Origin: Adiantum capillus-veneris
Taxonomy: Eukaryota > Streptophyta > Polypodiopsida > Polypodiales > Pteridaceae
DNA length: 60,000 bases
Direction of reading: 5' to 3'
Assembly (NCBI GenBank): GCA_014529385.2
Contig: CM043966.1
Span: 105,856,087-105,916,086 of the forward strand
Shown here: piece after piece, positions 47,863 to 59,081 of the stretch
Layout of the letters: every line of letters starts with the position of its first letter
Position numbering within the stretch: the stretch's first letter is position 1
Translations under genes and position numbers: made by a program
Notes under the pieces: model-generated
The model's input: only the letters and a program-made list of their open reading frames with translations
What the model was told of the DNA's origin: nothing
The model's database searches: none

Positions 47863-48492
47863 GACAGACAGAGCCGTCTAGGGCTAAAACAAACAGTAGA
47901 AGGACCCGATCATAGGTCGAGAGAAACGACACAGATGGGCAGGCTGAGATAGCCGCAGAGGGCCAAGAGCAAGCCAGAGTGGACCCCGAGGCAGTCATGG
48001 AAGAAACAAAGACAGTTATCGAGGATCCAACTAGACACCAAAATGAGCAAGTCATGGAGGATCCGCAGCCCACCGTGGATGATGAGGGACAAGAGTAGGT
48101 CAGGGTGGAACCTGAGGCATCCATGGAGAAACCAATATTGAAGGAAAATGATCCGGAGCCTGAGGCAGCCAGGGAGCCAGCTCAAGAAAGGGAAGCGCAA
48201 GGCTCTGCGTCAAAAGGGCCATCCAACGTATCGGATGAGTCAATTATTTTAGAGAAAATCAACGAGGAGAATGAAGAGGAGTTGAGAATTTTGTTGAGCT
48301 CCGCACCTCTGCATGCGCACATACAGTTGCCTTCAAGGTCAGAGGAGGCCTGCATTACCAACCTCGATAGAGTAGACTTCATGTGCATGCTCAATTTCAT
48401 TGACTCGCTCGCAACAAATGAAGTCGTCAATGTTGCTTTGTGGTAATTCTCATTCTCTTTAATTATTATACTCATTAAATGGGTCTCTACCG

Positions 48493-48693
48493 AGACATGG
48501 GTCAATATCAAGCGAGACAGTGGGTAATGAAATTGAATTTTGGAACTACTCGCTCGATATTGATCCATGTCTCTGTGACCGGTGCCAAGTTTTTCTTTAT
48601 AATGGTTCACTACCTTAAAGACATGGGTCAATACCAAGCGAATCAGTGGCGTATGGAATTCAATAGCTGCCCCCTTCGCTTGGTATTGACTCA
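48493..48693. repeat. Hairpin cluster 4 (two copies, inside an intron of gene D)
   Basis: Two inverted repeats lie at 48,493-48,571 (arms GACATGGGTCAATATCAAGC and matching right arm) and 48,620-48,693 (arms GGGTCAATACCAAGCGA and TCGCTTGGTATTGACTC). Both lie inside the proposed intron 48,443-48,735. They share the ACCAAGCGA core with the other three clusters. Confidence 0.85.
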
Positions 48694-49904
48694 CTTGATG
48701 TTCAAGTCTAATTTTTGCCTTTTTGTTCATGTTAGCCACGCTGTCTCGCTTCTACCCCCTGAGGTTCAAGAGAAAGTATACGTAATAGATCCGCTGATAT
48801 CGCCTTATCTGCAGAACAACTCATATTCCTTTTTGAGTCTGATGAACTGGTTTAGCAGAGTCAACTTTGATCTAGCGCGCTTTCTGGTCACTGCATACAA
48901 TCAATCGTGAGTATTTTCTTGCCTTGTAAAAAACATCTTGCATTGAGAATCTCTCCTCATCTTTGATGGTGTCTTTGTAGTGATCATTGGAGTCTGATGT
49001 TATTTGACATGGAAGCTAAGATTGTTTACTATGCAAACTCCGGGCAAAGCAGGGCGTTTCACGGTCGTGTAAAAACGTAAGGTCCATTTGGGTACATTTG
49101 GAAAATAGTGTAGTGTCTCTTTGGAATGTGTTGCTGACTCAAGTGGTTATGTATGTAGTGCCGCGAAAAAACTTGTATGTTGTGTAGAGCATCTTTTGTT
49201 AGAACATGATCTAGGAAATGTATGTAGTCAAGCACGAATGGGTAACCGTGCCCACGCAGACTGATGACTATAGTTGTGGCTGGTGAACCTGTTTAAATGC
49301 CGTGTTGCTCATCAGTCAAATTATGGATATACCGAATGTAAGTAATCTGCTGTTTTATTGTTTGCTGCAACGTATGTATGAAGTAACAGATGTTTGTATC
49401 ACGCTTCTACAGGAACTTCGATTACATAACTACACCAACAATGATGTGCGACATTTTTCTGTAATGGCCATCCAGCATATTATAATCTCGGTAAACAGAC
49501 GCACAAGAGAGGAAGCAGTGAGAGCTGACGAGTTCGAAGAGGCTCGCATTAACAAAATGACCCAACGCCACATCAAACTCAAGAAGAAGTTCAAAATATG
49601 CAAGAAGCAATAAACCAATATTATGCAGACTCCGCAGAAGTAGAGGAATGGGCTACACGTCGACGGCAAGAGCAAGAACAGCGAGAAGCTTCACAGGTGC
49701 AAGAAGCATGGGAAGCCATGGAAGAGGCCCATGATTTCGAGCGACGCGAAAGGATGCCCGAGACCAGCATCCCCAGAGGCAGAGGTAGCAACAACCGGAG
49801 CAGAGGGCAAGGGACAAGTGGCACAAACCGGGGGAGAGGAAAGTAGCACTACAAGAGGTTGTGTGCTCTTGTGACGCTGTTAGCGACGGAAATACATTGG
49901 GTTT

Positions 49905-50150
49905 TTATAACCCCCGGCGTCGCTAAAACCGTCGCTAAGAGCGTCGCTACGAGAGCGTCGCTATATGCGTCGCTATAGGCGTCGCTATATGCGTCGCTAT
50001 AGGCGTCGCTATATGCGTTGCTATACGCGTCGCTATATAGCGTCGCTATATAGCGACGCCTATAGCGACGTTTACACAGATGACTATAGCGACGCTTATA
50101 GCGACGCTAAAGAGCCATAAATAGCGACGCTTATAGCGACGCCCGAGAGA
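49905..50150. repeat. CACTA subterminal repeat array, left
   Basis: More than ten copies of GCGTCGCTA or GCGTCGCTATA(T/G) occur in tandem at 49,912-50,045. They then appear in the opposite orientation (TATAGCGACGC) to about 50,145, so the array can fold on itself. Such arrays are the binding sites of the TNPA-type protein in En/Spm. Confidence 0.9.
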
Positions 50151-50489
50151 TTTTTTTTTGGTGGCAGGGCATTGAATGCCCTGCCACCCATCAACCATAT
50201 TGTACTTGATTCACTTTTTAAAAAAAGTGCAAAGATAGATAATAGACCCAAAATAATCACCCACAAGACGCATTGTTTGCAAAATTGACAATTGTACACA
50301 TCAGAGGCAAAATGAATTGATTGGCAAATGTAATAATGACAATTGTACAACATCATAGGCATAAAGAATTGATTGGCAAAAGGAACTGCGGTGACAAATG
50401 TAATAATATACATGGTTCAAAAAGACGTATAAAATCCGTCGCTTGATACATAAGCTATGAGAAACCCTAAACTAATGTTATCTAGCTAC

Positions 50490-51957
50490 GGCTAAACTGA
50501 CGTTGTCTAATCAGACGTCTCATCGCGTCCAAGTGGCGTATCTGTCGGATTCTGCAAAAAAAGACAATAAGACAGCTTTCAGTAAGTATAAACATATAAC
50601 GACATTTATAAAACAAAACAAAAAATAAAAAAGAGTAAACCCTAATACTAACCATGCCGCCGCGAGAACTGAGAATGTCCATCAGGGCGTTTAAGCCCTT
50701 CCTGTCTGCGTACTCGCGCTCGTACGGTGTGGGATCACGTCCTGTCATCGACCACTGTCAAAACATACAAAGATTTCATTATGTTAGAACTAAAAAACTC
50801 ATAAACCCTAAACTATCGAACATGCATAAAGAGCAATGTGAAAAGACTTACAAAATCGGTCTCAAATGATGCCCATCCACCGCTCCCCAAGTGGTGCGAG
50901 CTCCCTGCCTCTACTCGCGCTCTGGCTGCATCCTTTTGTTGCTTCCACTTGTCGGGATTCTCGCGCGCTGCTTTCTTCGCATTCTTCCAATCTTCTTTGG
51001 CCAACCAATCTGGCTTGTTCCACCCATTCTTGATTGCTTTTTGCACTTCGGAACGCTTGTGTTTGCAGTATTCGCGCATTCGAATCTTCATCAGGTCTTC
51101 ATTGAAGCGCTGATCCCGTGTTGGAACGGGAAACTCATCATGAAGTATGCTGATGACTTTGTTTTTTAAATCACTTGGTACTTCACTCCATTTGTTTAGT
51201 ATGTAGTGTCTAAACAGCTGGGAGCAAAGACCACGCATGCGCGAGATCACCTTCTTGCCGTTATCATCCATGATGATGCCGCCGCTGATGTCGACGGAGT
51301 AAGGCAAGCCCTCTGGCCGGTGAGCGTGAACCTGGGTGTCCCGGCAGGGGTCTCTAGCGGCGTGTCGATGGGGGTACGGACGTCAGGTGTCTCCACCGGC
51401 GTCTGGGCCCCGAAGCGAGGAGTGTCGAGTGGGGTGGCTCCTGGCGGAGTAGGTAGAGGTGTGTAGCTTCTAGGAACAGTAAGCCGTGCAAAACCTGGCG
51501 TAGATGGCGATGCTGTGGCTGGTGTGGGGGCGGGCAAAGAAGGGGAGGGTAAAGAGCCTCGTCGAACACGAGGCGGTGTGGAGGCATCGGTGGCAAAATC
51601 CCCACAACAACCGCCACCGCCACCACTAGAGCGCCGGTGTCTAGACGAGTGTGAAGCTCGTCTCGTCGACGCCGAAGCTTCGGAGCGCGCCGAATGCTCC
51701 GAAAGAGAGGGAGATGCGGATGGTGTAGGAACGCGCGATGATGCGCCAGAGCGATGACGCTCCACGTACCACTGTCTCTGTTGCGGTGACAAAGAAGAAA
51801 GTAACTCCTCATCATCCATACCTGCATTAAACACACGAATATTTAAACTTAATATTGAATGAATAGAGTAGACAATGACGCAAAGACCATTAAATACAAT
51901 GACGTAATGATGCATATAAATACAATGACGCAATGAATCGAGTGATAGAAGAGGCAA
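50490..51957 (-). pseudogene. TNPA-like (Transposase_24-type) gene of the CACTA element
   Basis: Exon 1 holds a Ser/Pro/Arg-rich N-terminal region (MDDEELLSSLSPQQRQWYVE; repeated PTP/TPLDTP motifs). Near 51,310 the frame changes into the conserved part: LPYSVDISGGIIMDD, NKWSEVPSDLKNKV and the R/K-rich NWKNAKKAARENPDKWKQQK-like segment, ending AGSSHHLGSGG. Two short exons follow (TGRDPTPYEREYADRKG at about 50,753-50,653, then IRQIRHLDAMRRLIRQR near 50,550). The family binds subterminal repeats and assists transposition. The single frame change between 51,310 and 51,370 suggests a broken gene, or an intron I placed wrongly. Confidence 0.7.
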
Positions 51958-52092
51958 GTCGAAAACTCAGAATTTTCAATCAAAAGATGTGAGCGCGAGT
52001 AGAAAAGAGCGTCATACACCATGGAAGGTACTTAGAGAGCCAGAGCTTTTACAACACGGAGCAAAATTGTTCAAATACAATATTTGTGGCTT

Positions 52093-55000
52093 TAAGAGAT
52101 CTCTCTCTCATCCTCGCATAACTCAGCATAACTTCCTATATCTATATAGAGCTCTCCGTTTAAACACATATCCTCTGTTTCATTTTGTAGCTCCTCTGCA
52201 TGCACCCCATATAGAGTAGTAGCATCTTGATGCTCGTCTGGCACCACCGCAGCGGCTTCTGATTGAGCATCTTCTCTGATCTCCTCCATTGATGTCATTG
52301 TGATTGGCACATGGTAGCCTTCATACGTCCTTGCACTACGAGGGGCTACCTCTATGACGTACCACCAGTTTGATGTAGACTTTGTAGGATGAAATATTAC
52401 CTGCCAGAGCCATATAACTTACATGAGAGCTTTCAAGCACATACTTTGTAAAAGGGGGATGTTAACTATTTATATACTTACTTGTTCACAATGCTCGGGT
52501 AGTACGAAAGTGTCTCTTAGGTCAGTCCATTTCTTAGTAGAATCCACCTCAAGAAAACCAGACTCTCCTCTACGCACAATAGCGTTGCGACCCTCCATGA
52601 TTATCTTGAACCATTGCACGTCGAACAAGTCGACAAAAAATCCTCTGTAATCGATCCTCAAAATCTCTTGCAGCGTGCCGAAGTAAGTGAGTTCCGCTAC
52701 CACAGGATCTGCATCAGAGGAACGTCGTCGACTAGACTATTCAAATTTTGCCATGATTCCACAATCTTGAGTAAAACGCTTTTTGTCGATTCGTTCCACC
52801 CTAAAATGTCGACCTTTACACCATGCTGCTGTGTATGACTTATACTACAACGAACAAAGATTATGAGTGGCCGTTCAAACGTTTAGAAATAAATTCACTA
52901 GCTAGTCGTACATTGCAAACTTACCTTGGTCGCGCAACCCCGAGAGTACTCCCACTCTTCTTCAGTCACTTCGTCACCGCATTGTTGTGCGCTTTTCAAT
53001 TGGTTGTGCAACCATCTTAAGCTCATGAAGGTTGGTAGGCTCTCCAGAAGCGCTGGATAGTGCATCGGTGGTCGTCTTCCCCGTCTCCACTCGATTCGTG
53101 CCCTTTGTCGCTCTTGCTTTGCATCCTCATATTGTGAAATCCACTTTTGCATCACTGGATTATGAAGCATGCAAAATCGGTTGATTTTAGCCTCTAGATC
53201 TTCCGTCATCTTCTTCTCAACACCAAGATTGCACATGACAATCCCAGATATGCGCTCATCATCTATGGTTCGCCATAGCGTGTCCCGGGATTTATCAAAT
53301 CCGTCTAGCCACTCTTCAATGTACACTAGGGACTCTGATACCAACCAACCTTCTGCCATGCTACCCTCCGGATGTGCCTTTTGACGCACATATCCCTTAA
53401 GCGTTTTCATGAAACGCTCTAAGAAGAACATCCATCTGGAATGAACTGTGCCAACTATTTCCACCTCATCAACTATGTGAACAAGAAGATGCACCTGAAT
53501 GGTTAGCATGGTAGTAGGAAAATGTTTCTCAAACATACACACAAGCTCCGCAGCATTTAGTTTGGCGAATGGTATGGAGTCTACGTTGATCTCCTTTTGT
53601 GAGATCCATTGCACCAGCTTTGCAAGTTTGTAGATTGTGTTACGGATGTCGAGAGACAAACATCCCTCAATGGCAACCGGTAAAATAAACTGTATAGTAT
53701 GTGCAGCAATGATATTAAAGTCCACATTTTATGCAATGATATTAAAGACCACTATGAACGTACCTGACACATTTTATGCCAATCGTGTGACTTCAAACCG
53801 GTAAGCTTTCCTTCTTTAGTAAAACACGTTCGGAGCGAGTGCATTACGCCAGTGGGGGTCCGCAAAGATCGAATGGCCTCTTTTACTTTGCGTTCTTGGG
53901 CTCCTGTGAAAATCCATGGTGCTTTAGGGAGTTTTATCGATCCATCAGACGCTGTTTGCGGCCAATATTTCTCCATACGATCCACATTTCTAAGGTCAAC
54001 TCTGGCTCCCAAAGTATCTTTCTTGCCGGTCAAATGGTCCCATAGTAGATTACCCACATTCTTGAATATGTGCATTGGATCGAGCAAGTGATTGATCATG
54101 AGTCGGGGCCAGTATGGTAACTCGTACCATAGAGATAGTCTCTTCATCCCTGGAGGCAATCCGTCATCGCACATCTCCTTCTGCTCTAACCATGCTTGTG
54201 CAGACATCCTTGGTGGCTCTCTTCCCAAAAAGCCGTCGCGTAACACATGATTCTCTGGAAGATACGCTTGATGACCTTCGTAGATTTGCTTCTTCAGTGA
54301 GGGCGCCCTACGTGCATTCAGTCTAGGTCCACATGTGACACATGCTCTATATCCGCTTGTTTGAAGCCCTGCATGTATACACATGATAATAGATCAACTA
54401 TGGGAAAAAACAATATTTACAGTGTCTGAGTAGTGAGTGTCAATAGATCACCTGAGCATTCTGTTAGCTCGGGATAGTCATGCATGGTCCACATTAGAAT
54501 GCCTCTGATCAAAGCATTCCGTCGTCCTATGTGTCGGCTCATATCCACCACCTCTATGCCAATCCACAATTGTTGTAGCTCTTCCAATAGTGGACGAAGA
54601 TACACATCCATATTCCCCACTTTATATCGCCCTGGCACAATCAAGCTTAGCCATAGGTGCCCCTTCTTCGTAGTCAACCACGGGGGAATGTTGTAGTTGA
54701 CGATGACAACGGGCCATACACTGTAAGATGTTGATCTTTGACCAAATGGATTTACGCCATCCATAGCCAGGCCTAAGCGCAAATTTCGAGCTTCCCTGGC
54801 AAAATCCGACCATGTTCCATCTATATGTTTCCAGGCTGCGCAATCTGCAGGAATTCGTAGCACACCATCCGAAGATTTATTCTCCTCATGCCATGATGCT
54901 AGGGCGGCCATGGACTTACATTCGAAGAAATGCTTGATGCGAGGAAGCAGAGGAAAATGTCGCAAAACCTTTTGTGGAATTTTTGTCGCGTGGAGATCTA

Positions 55001-55800
55001 CTCGATATCTTTCGGAATCACATTTCGGACACTTCTCCATGTTTGTGTATTCCCCTCTGAAAAGAATGCAGTCATTAGGACAAGCGTGGATAGAATTGTA
55101 ATCCATCCCCAAGTTTCGCAAAATCTTTCTTGCTTCATCTCGGGAATCTGGCATCACATTGTCAGCTGGTAGTATGTGCTCTTTTAGCAATCTACACAAC
55201 ATAAAAATATGATACAGTCGTGTAAAAATCTATCAGATCATTGTACATTTAGAGTTCTATTAAAGTAAACTAATTGTAATAGATCACCTGAAAAGCGCTG
55301 TGACGCTAGTGTCACTCCATCCAAACTTTGCCTGCATGTTGAGAAGAACCAGGAGTGCTTTCAATCTAGACATACGTGCTCCATTATACAATGGCGTATC
55401 AGCTTCACTTTTCATATCATCATAGATAAGCCTTTCTGAATCCATGATCGTCTCGATCATTTCATCAATCTCGGGCTCAAACATTGCCTCGTTGGGAATG
55501 TGCTCTGCATGATCATCCCCCAAGCTGTCAAAGGCTACATCTTGTGGCCTCACATATGCTGCTTGACCAAAGCGCCTGCGAACACGTCTATTGGGTTGCA
55601 AGATTGCTGCTTGTTGGCCAGCGTCAGAGTCCGACGGGTTATAATTGGCAACAACTCGATCTATAATAGATGGATCGAACTCGCCAAATTCGCGAACGTG
55701 CTGCAAAAAAACACGTCTTGTCCGTCGCACAGCATGCTTGCATTGATTACAAGGACATAAGACCCTCGTTGAGAGATAGGTGTTTCAGTTGGACGGTCCC
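52093..55800 (-). pseudogene. TNP2-type CACTA transposase
   Basis: Minus-strand exons: about 55,800-55,288, 55,191-54,452, 54,368-53,764, 53,725-52,925, about 52,853-52,483 and a last one near 52,399-52,093. Order of parts: transposase-associated Cys motif (CPCNQCKHAVRRTRR), a linker, then the TNP2 body (CPNDCILFRGEYTNMEKCPKC; LAMDGVNPFGQRSTSYSVWP; LLDPMHIFKNVGNLLWDHL), the DUF4218 region (HLLVHIVDEVEIVGTVHSRW, PEGSMAEGWLVSESLVYIEE) and the DUF4216 region (AELTYFGTLQEILRIDYRGF). Breaks: an in-frame TGA near 55,766 before the Cys motif, a TAG near 52,738, and a local duplication of ATGATATTAAAG around 53,708-53,747 that spoils an exon joint. This copy probably cannot move on its own. Confidence 0.9.
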
Positions 55801-55882
55801 ACACCCTCGTCGCTACTCATAATGAGGATAAAAAACTTATAACCTAGACAACAAATTTAATATTCTATTGGCATTCTTCGTC

Positions 55883-55934
<52 letters not shown>

Positions 55935-57094
55935 ACCTCACATTCTCTAGTCATGTCCAATCCCCGCACACCTCGGTCTAGAGGTGCACGGAGATCAGAA
56001 CCACCGGGTTATAATCTCGTCTTTATTGGTCAATACCTATATTTGTGGGTACAAGAAATCTACACAACCACGTCTACATGATACTGCATGTAGTGGACAA
56101 AACCCCTTTGCCTCTTCTCTAGCTGTAGCACTTCACTTCATCTTAACATCTTTTCACAGTAGATCTTTTCACTGTTCGTCTAACTCTAAACCCTAAACCG
56201 TAAGTAATTCTTGCGTGGACTCGATCTAACGTAAATAAGCGTAAATCTAAATAAACGTAAATCTAACTAAAAATAAAGCTAAATCTAATTTAACGTAAGT
56301 CTAATGACTAGAGGTTGTCTAGATGGTCATTGTGTCGGGGATGTAGTGACTCTTGCCGCCCTGAGGATCCACCTTCTTCCCTATCTTCTGAAGACATTTC
56401 ACCATTACTTTTGGATCGACGGAGCCCACCATGAGTGAAGGCAGCAATACCCTATATTCCATTGAGGGCTTTCTTCACCCGCTTCATGCAGGCATCGCAG
56501 TCTATGGAGACCTAAATCTAATCTAATATAACGTAAATCTAAATCTAGCTTAAATAAACGTAAATCTAGTTAAAAATAAACCTAAATCTAATTTAATGTA
56601 AGTCTACATATAACCTAATCTTTAACGTCTTTTAAGATAGTTTCCTACGACGTTATAACTCTCTTCTTGTGTGTGTGCGCGTGTGTGGATGTGTGTGCCA
56701 ATAAAAAGAGATAAATGGTATAACCTTTCTATCACCCATGCCAAGTATGATAGATTGATTATGCCATTTCCCTCTTGAATAATAGGTCTTGAGTTCAACT
56801 CTTCATCGGCTAGATCTTTAGGTCTTTTAATTTTAATTAGTTTCCTACGGCGTTAAATTAGTTTCTCTCTCTCTCTCTCTCTCAATGTGTGTGCGTTTTT
56901 TTGGATCGTATGCATGTTTTCTCTCTCTTTTTCTCTCTCAATGTGTGCGTTTTTTATTTATGCATGTTCTCTCTCTCTTTTCCTCTTTCAATGCGTGCGT
57001 TTTTTGTTTATGCATGCTCTCTCTCCCTTTTTCTCTCTCAATGTGTGTGTGCATTCTTTGTTTATGTATGTGTGTGTGCGTTTTTGTTTTTGTT

Positions 57095-57132
<38 letters not shown>

Positions 57133-57250
57133 AACACTATGTGTGTGTGTGTATGTGTGTGTGAGAGAGAGAGAGAGAGGGAGAGAGAAAGAGGGGAAGG
57201 GAACATGAGAATGAGGAGAGGGAAGGAGCATACCTGGCTCTCCTTCCTCT

Positions 57251-57308
<58 letters not shown>

Positions 57309-57424
57309 AGAAGAAAAAGAGAGAGAGAGAGAGGGAGAGTGTTACCTGCTCTTTGCTTGAGGGCGCTGAAAAACTCAGATCTGAGATCTGAGTTTTTGGG
57401 CGCGCTCGGTTATTTTTTTACCCC
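55800..57424. other. CACTA 5' non-coding region with microsatellites
   Basis: No gene is seen. It contains (CT)n at about 55,890-55,932, repeats of ACGTAAATCTAA-type words at 56,225-56,620 (TAAATCTA occurs many times), several TCTCTCTCAATGTGTGCGTTTTT units at 56,870-57,060, and (GT)n at about 57,255-57,306. The Cys/Val- and Ser/Leu-rich ORFs here are microsatellite translations. Confidence 0.7.
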
Positions 57425-57552
57425 AGCCGGCGTCGCTATGAGCGTCGCTATAAGCGTCGCTATGAGCGTCGCAAATTTACAAAGAAATTTGTGATGCTCA
57501 TAGCGACGCCGGGATTTTTTTTTTTGAGCATCGCTGTGTGAGCGTCGCTAAT
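57425..57552. repeat. CACTA subterminal repeats, right
   Basis: Copies of GCGTCGCTAT(G/A)A occur at 57,429-57,474 in one orientation, and ATAGCGACGCC and AGCGTCGCTAA at 57,498-57,551. They match the left array in sequence but are fewer. Confidence 0.85.
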
Positions 57553-57725
57553 ATGAAGAACCTCTTGTAGTGTAGCTGGGAAAGGGAGCAAATTACTCTT
57601 GACAGATACAACACAATATGTAAAGTTTTGAAACATTGAAAATGTACATTTTTGAAACATTGTTTGAGCACCAAAAAATATCTCTGCATTAGTCATTTTG
57701 AAGAGTACATCATGGTTTGCATGGC

Positions 57726-59081
57726 ATCAAAGCTCTTTGCGTGCACAAGGTATGTGACCTAGCTTCCGGTGGAAGCAATTAAGTGAAGTGTATTTGTTAT
57801 GGACTCCTTGCACAATGTTGTTTTCTCCGTGCGCCTTGGAATATGAAAAGAAGAAAAAGTTAGATTCAGTCATAGTGTATTAAAGACAATCAAAATTTAT
57901 CGATTTAGTAAGCACCTTTCTATTGTTGAGACTGAATGCATACAATTCCGGCAAAAGTGGAAGTTCTTCACATGTAAGATCTATCCTGAGCTGTGCCAGA
58001 GTTGTGCTTGACATTGTCTCCATCACAGTAAGTAGGGTGTCTCGAAAGTAGATCTTCATTGATAAAGGTTTGTTCTCGAGGCTGTTCTTTGTATCTTGCT
58101 CGAGTGGAATAATCTGCCCACTAAGAAGATGATATCTAATATAGTAAAACGATACTAAGAAATTTTGAGAGCTTATAATGAACTTGCAAATTATGGACTT
58201 CTTTTGCAAAATACATATTTTTTTCTGTGATTGTTTCCTATCCCAGTTATCATCTAAAAAGTCCAAACAGCTCTCAGACTTGCAAATGAACATTGTTGCG
58301 GTAGTTCTTGTTTACTCATCGAAGAAAAAATCTGTAAACACTTCAAGAGGCATAAATAGTGCGAGCCGAACTATTTTTGTGGCAATTGAATACTTGATGG
58401 ACTTTTGTATATCCTGAAACAACTTATTCTTGAAGCTTTCACTAGTTTGCGAAGTAGGCATGGACCAATCCTTGCTGTCAAAGGATGGAAGTGACAAAGG
58501 AGCTACACGACCCCAACCAATGGAAGTTCTCGGTTCCACATATGACATATCATAAAAGAAAATTCCATTATCTGCAAGTTCCTTGTGTTGTCTTCCTCGA
58601 TACATTTGCTCACCAATAAATGCATGGAAAGCATCAAAAATCCCAACTATACTCTCAACTGGTTGCCAATCTGTCCTATTCGATGGATAAATATCTGAAA
58701 CATACCAAAGATGATATCCACCACTTAATATTCGAATATAATCATGCACTAAGTGAGATGCTGATATAACTTACAATTGGGTCGATGCCTTGGAAAACTT
58801 GGAGGAGATGTTTGCAACCTTAAGTCTGCATGCTGGAAAGCATGTTGTATGAGGACCTCTTTCACCCGCTTGCTTTGTGCACACACTTTAAACTCTTTAA
58901 CTTGACCCTTGAAAGCCTTCACGAAATCATTGCGTTGCCTCCTCTTCCTCCTCCTAGTTTGCAGTAGAACCCAACTTTCGATAGTTATACGAGATGGAAT
59001 CCATGCTTGATCGTCTATAGTATAACTGTTAAAAATGCTAACAGAGTCAATGGTAGTGCTAGGCCTTCGAGAAGTAGACAT
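57726..59081 (-). pseudogene. Unknown transposon gene E
   Basis: The minus strand opens with MSTSRRPSTTIDSVSIF at 59,081, about 330 bp inside the right TIR. It runs through a basic, helical part (RRRKRRQRNDFVKAFKGQV), a frame change near 58,750-58,780, then LVHDYIRILSGGYHLWYVSD and YVEPRTSIGWGRVAPLSLPS. An in-frame TAA lies at 58,312, after which the same frame continues to about 57,916. A proposed 81-bp intron (57,915-57,835) leads to a last exon ending at 57,726 (CFHRKLGHIPCARKEL). Its end is about 150 bp from the CACTA insertion and convergent with gene D. I do not recognise the family, and no catalytic motif is evident. Confidence 0.45.

Larger units (their letters stand above)
47428..49846 (+). 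pseudogene. Histone H3-like domain fused to Ulp1/C48-type protease-like domain (gene D)
   Basis: Proposed exons: 47,428-48,442; 48,736-48,906; 48,981-49,076; 49,159-49,337; 49,413-49,846. The N-terminus MPRVKACARRATGE aligns with the H3 tail (R2, K4, A7, R8, T11, G12 kept; K9 is Arg, S10 Ala, K14 Ser). After a tail about 18 residues shorter than H3's, the histone fold follows at H3 length: RLPFQRVVREI, ALLCLQEIAEEYLVEFFSD, then RVTIMPRDFNTLCRLRFR. An acidic linker with two related EGQEQARVDPEA-type blocks leads to a C48-like protease: DHWSLMLFDMEAKIVYYANS (His codon 48,985) and PTQTDDYSCGW (Cys codon 49,275), with family Gln-Cys spacing. A coiled coil and an Arg/Gly-rich tail end at TAG 49,844. 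Breaks: frameshift near 47,705, stops at 47,862, 47,913 and 48,096, TGTA duplication at 49,219-49,226, TGA at 49,284, frameshift near 49,590. Confidence 0.75.
49847..57572 (-). mobile_element. CACTA (En/Spm) DNA transposon
   Basis: The ends are perfect 14-bp inverted repeats CACTACAAGAGGTT, at 49,847-49,860 and 57,559-57,572, flanked by the 3-bp target duplication TAG (49,844-49,846 and 57,573-57,575), all as expected of the superfamily. Subterminal repeats built on GCGTCGCTATA lie inside both ends. Two genes read on the minus strand: a TNP2-type transposase (55,800-52,093) and a TNPA-like gene (51,957-50,490). Total length is 7,726 bp. It sits inside the larger DNA transposon, exactly at the stop codon of gene D. 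Confidence 0.95.

Noticed and set aside
49430-49675. Minus-strand ORFs opposite the end of gene D
   Set aside because: They are shadow frames of the plus-strand coiled-coil and Arg/Gly-rich tail, which has splice sites and a sensible composition.
56885-57360. ORFs of 91-157 residues with signal-peptide-like or Cys-rich sequence
   Set aside because: They are translations of CT and GT repeats in the CACTA 5' non-coding region and overlap in three frames.
58749-58775. An intron in gene E between GTAAGT and CACTTAG
   Set aside because: It would be only about 26 bases long, too short for a plant intron. A frameshift is the simpler reading.
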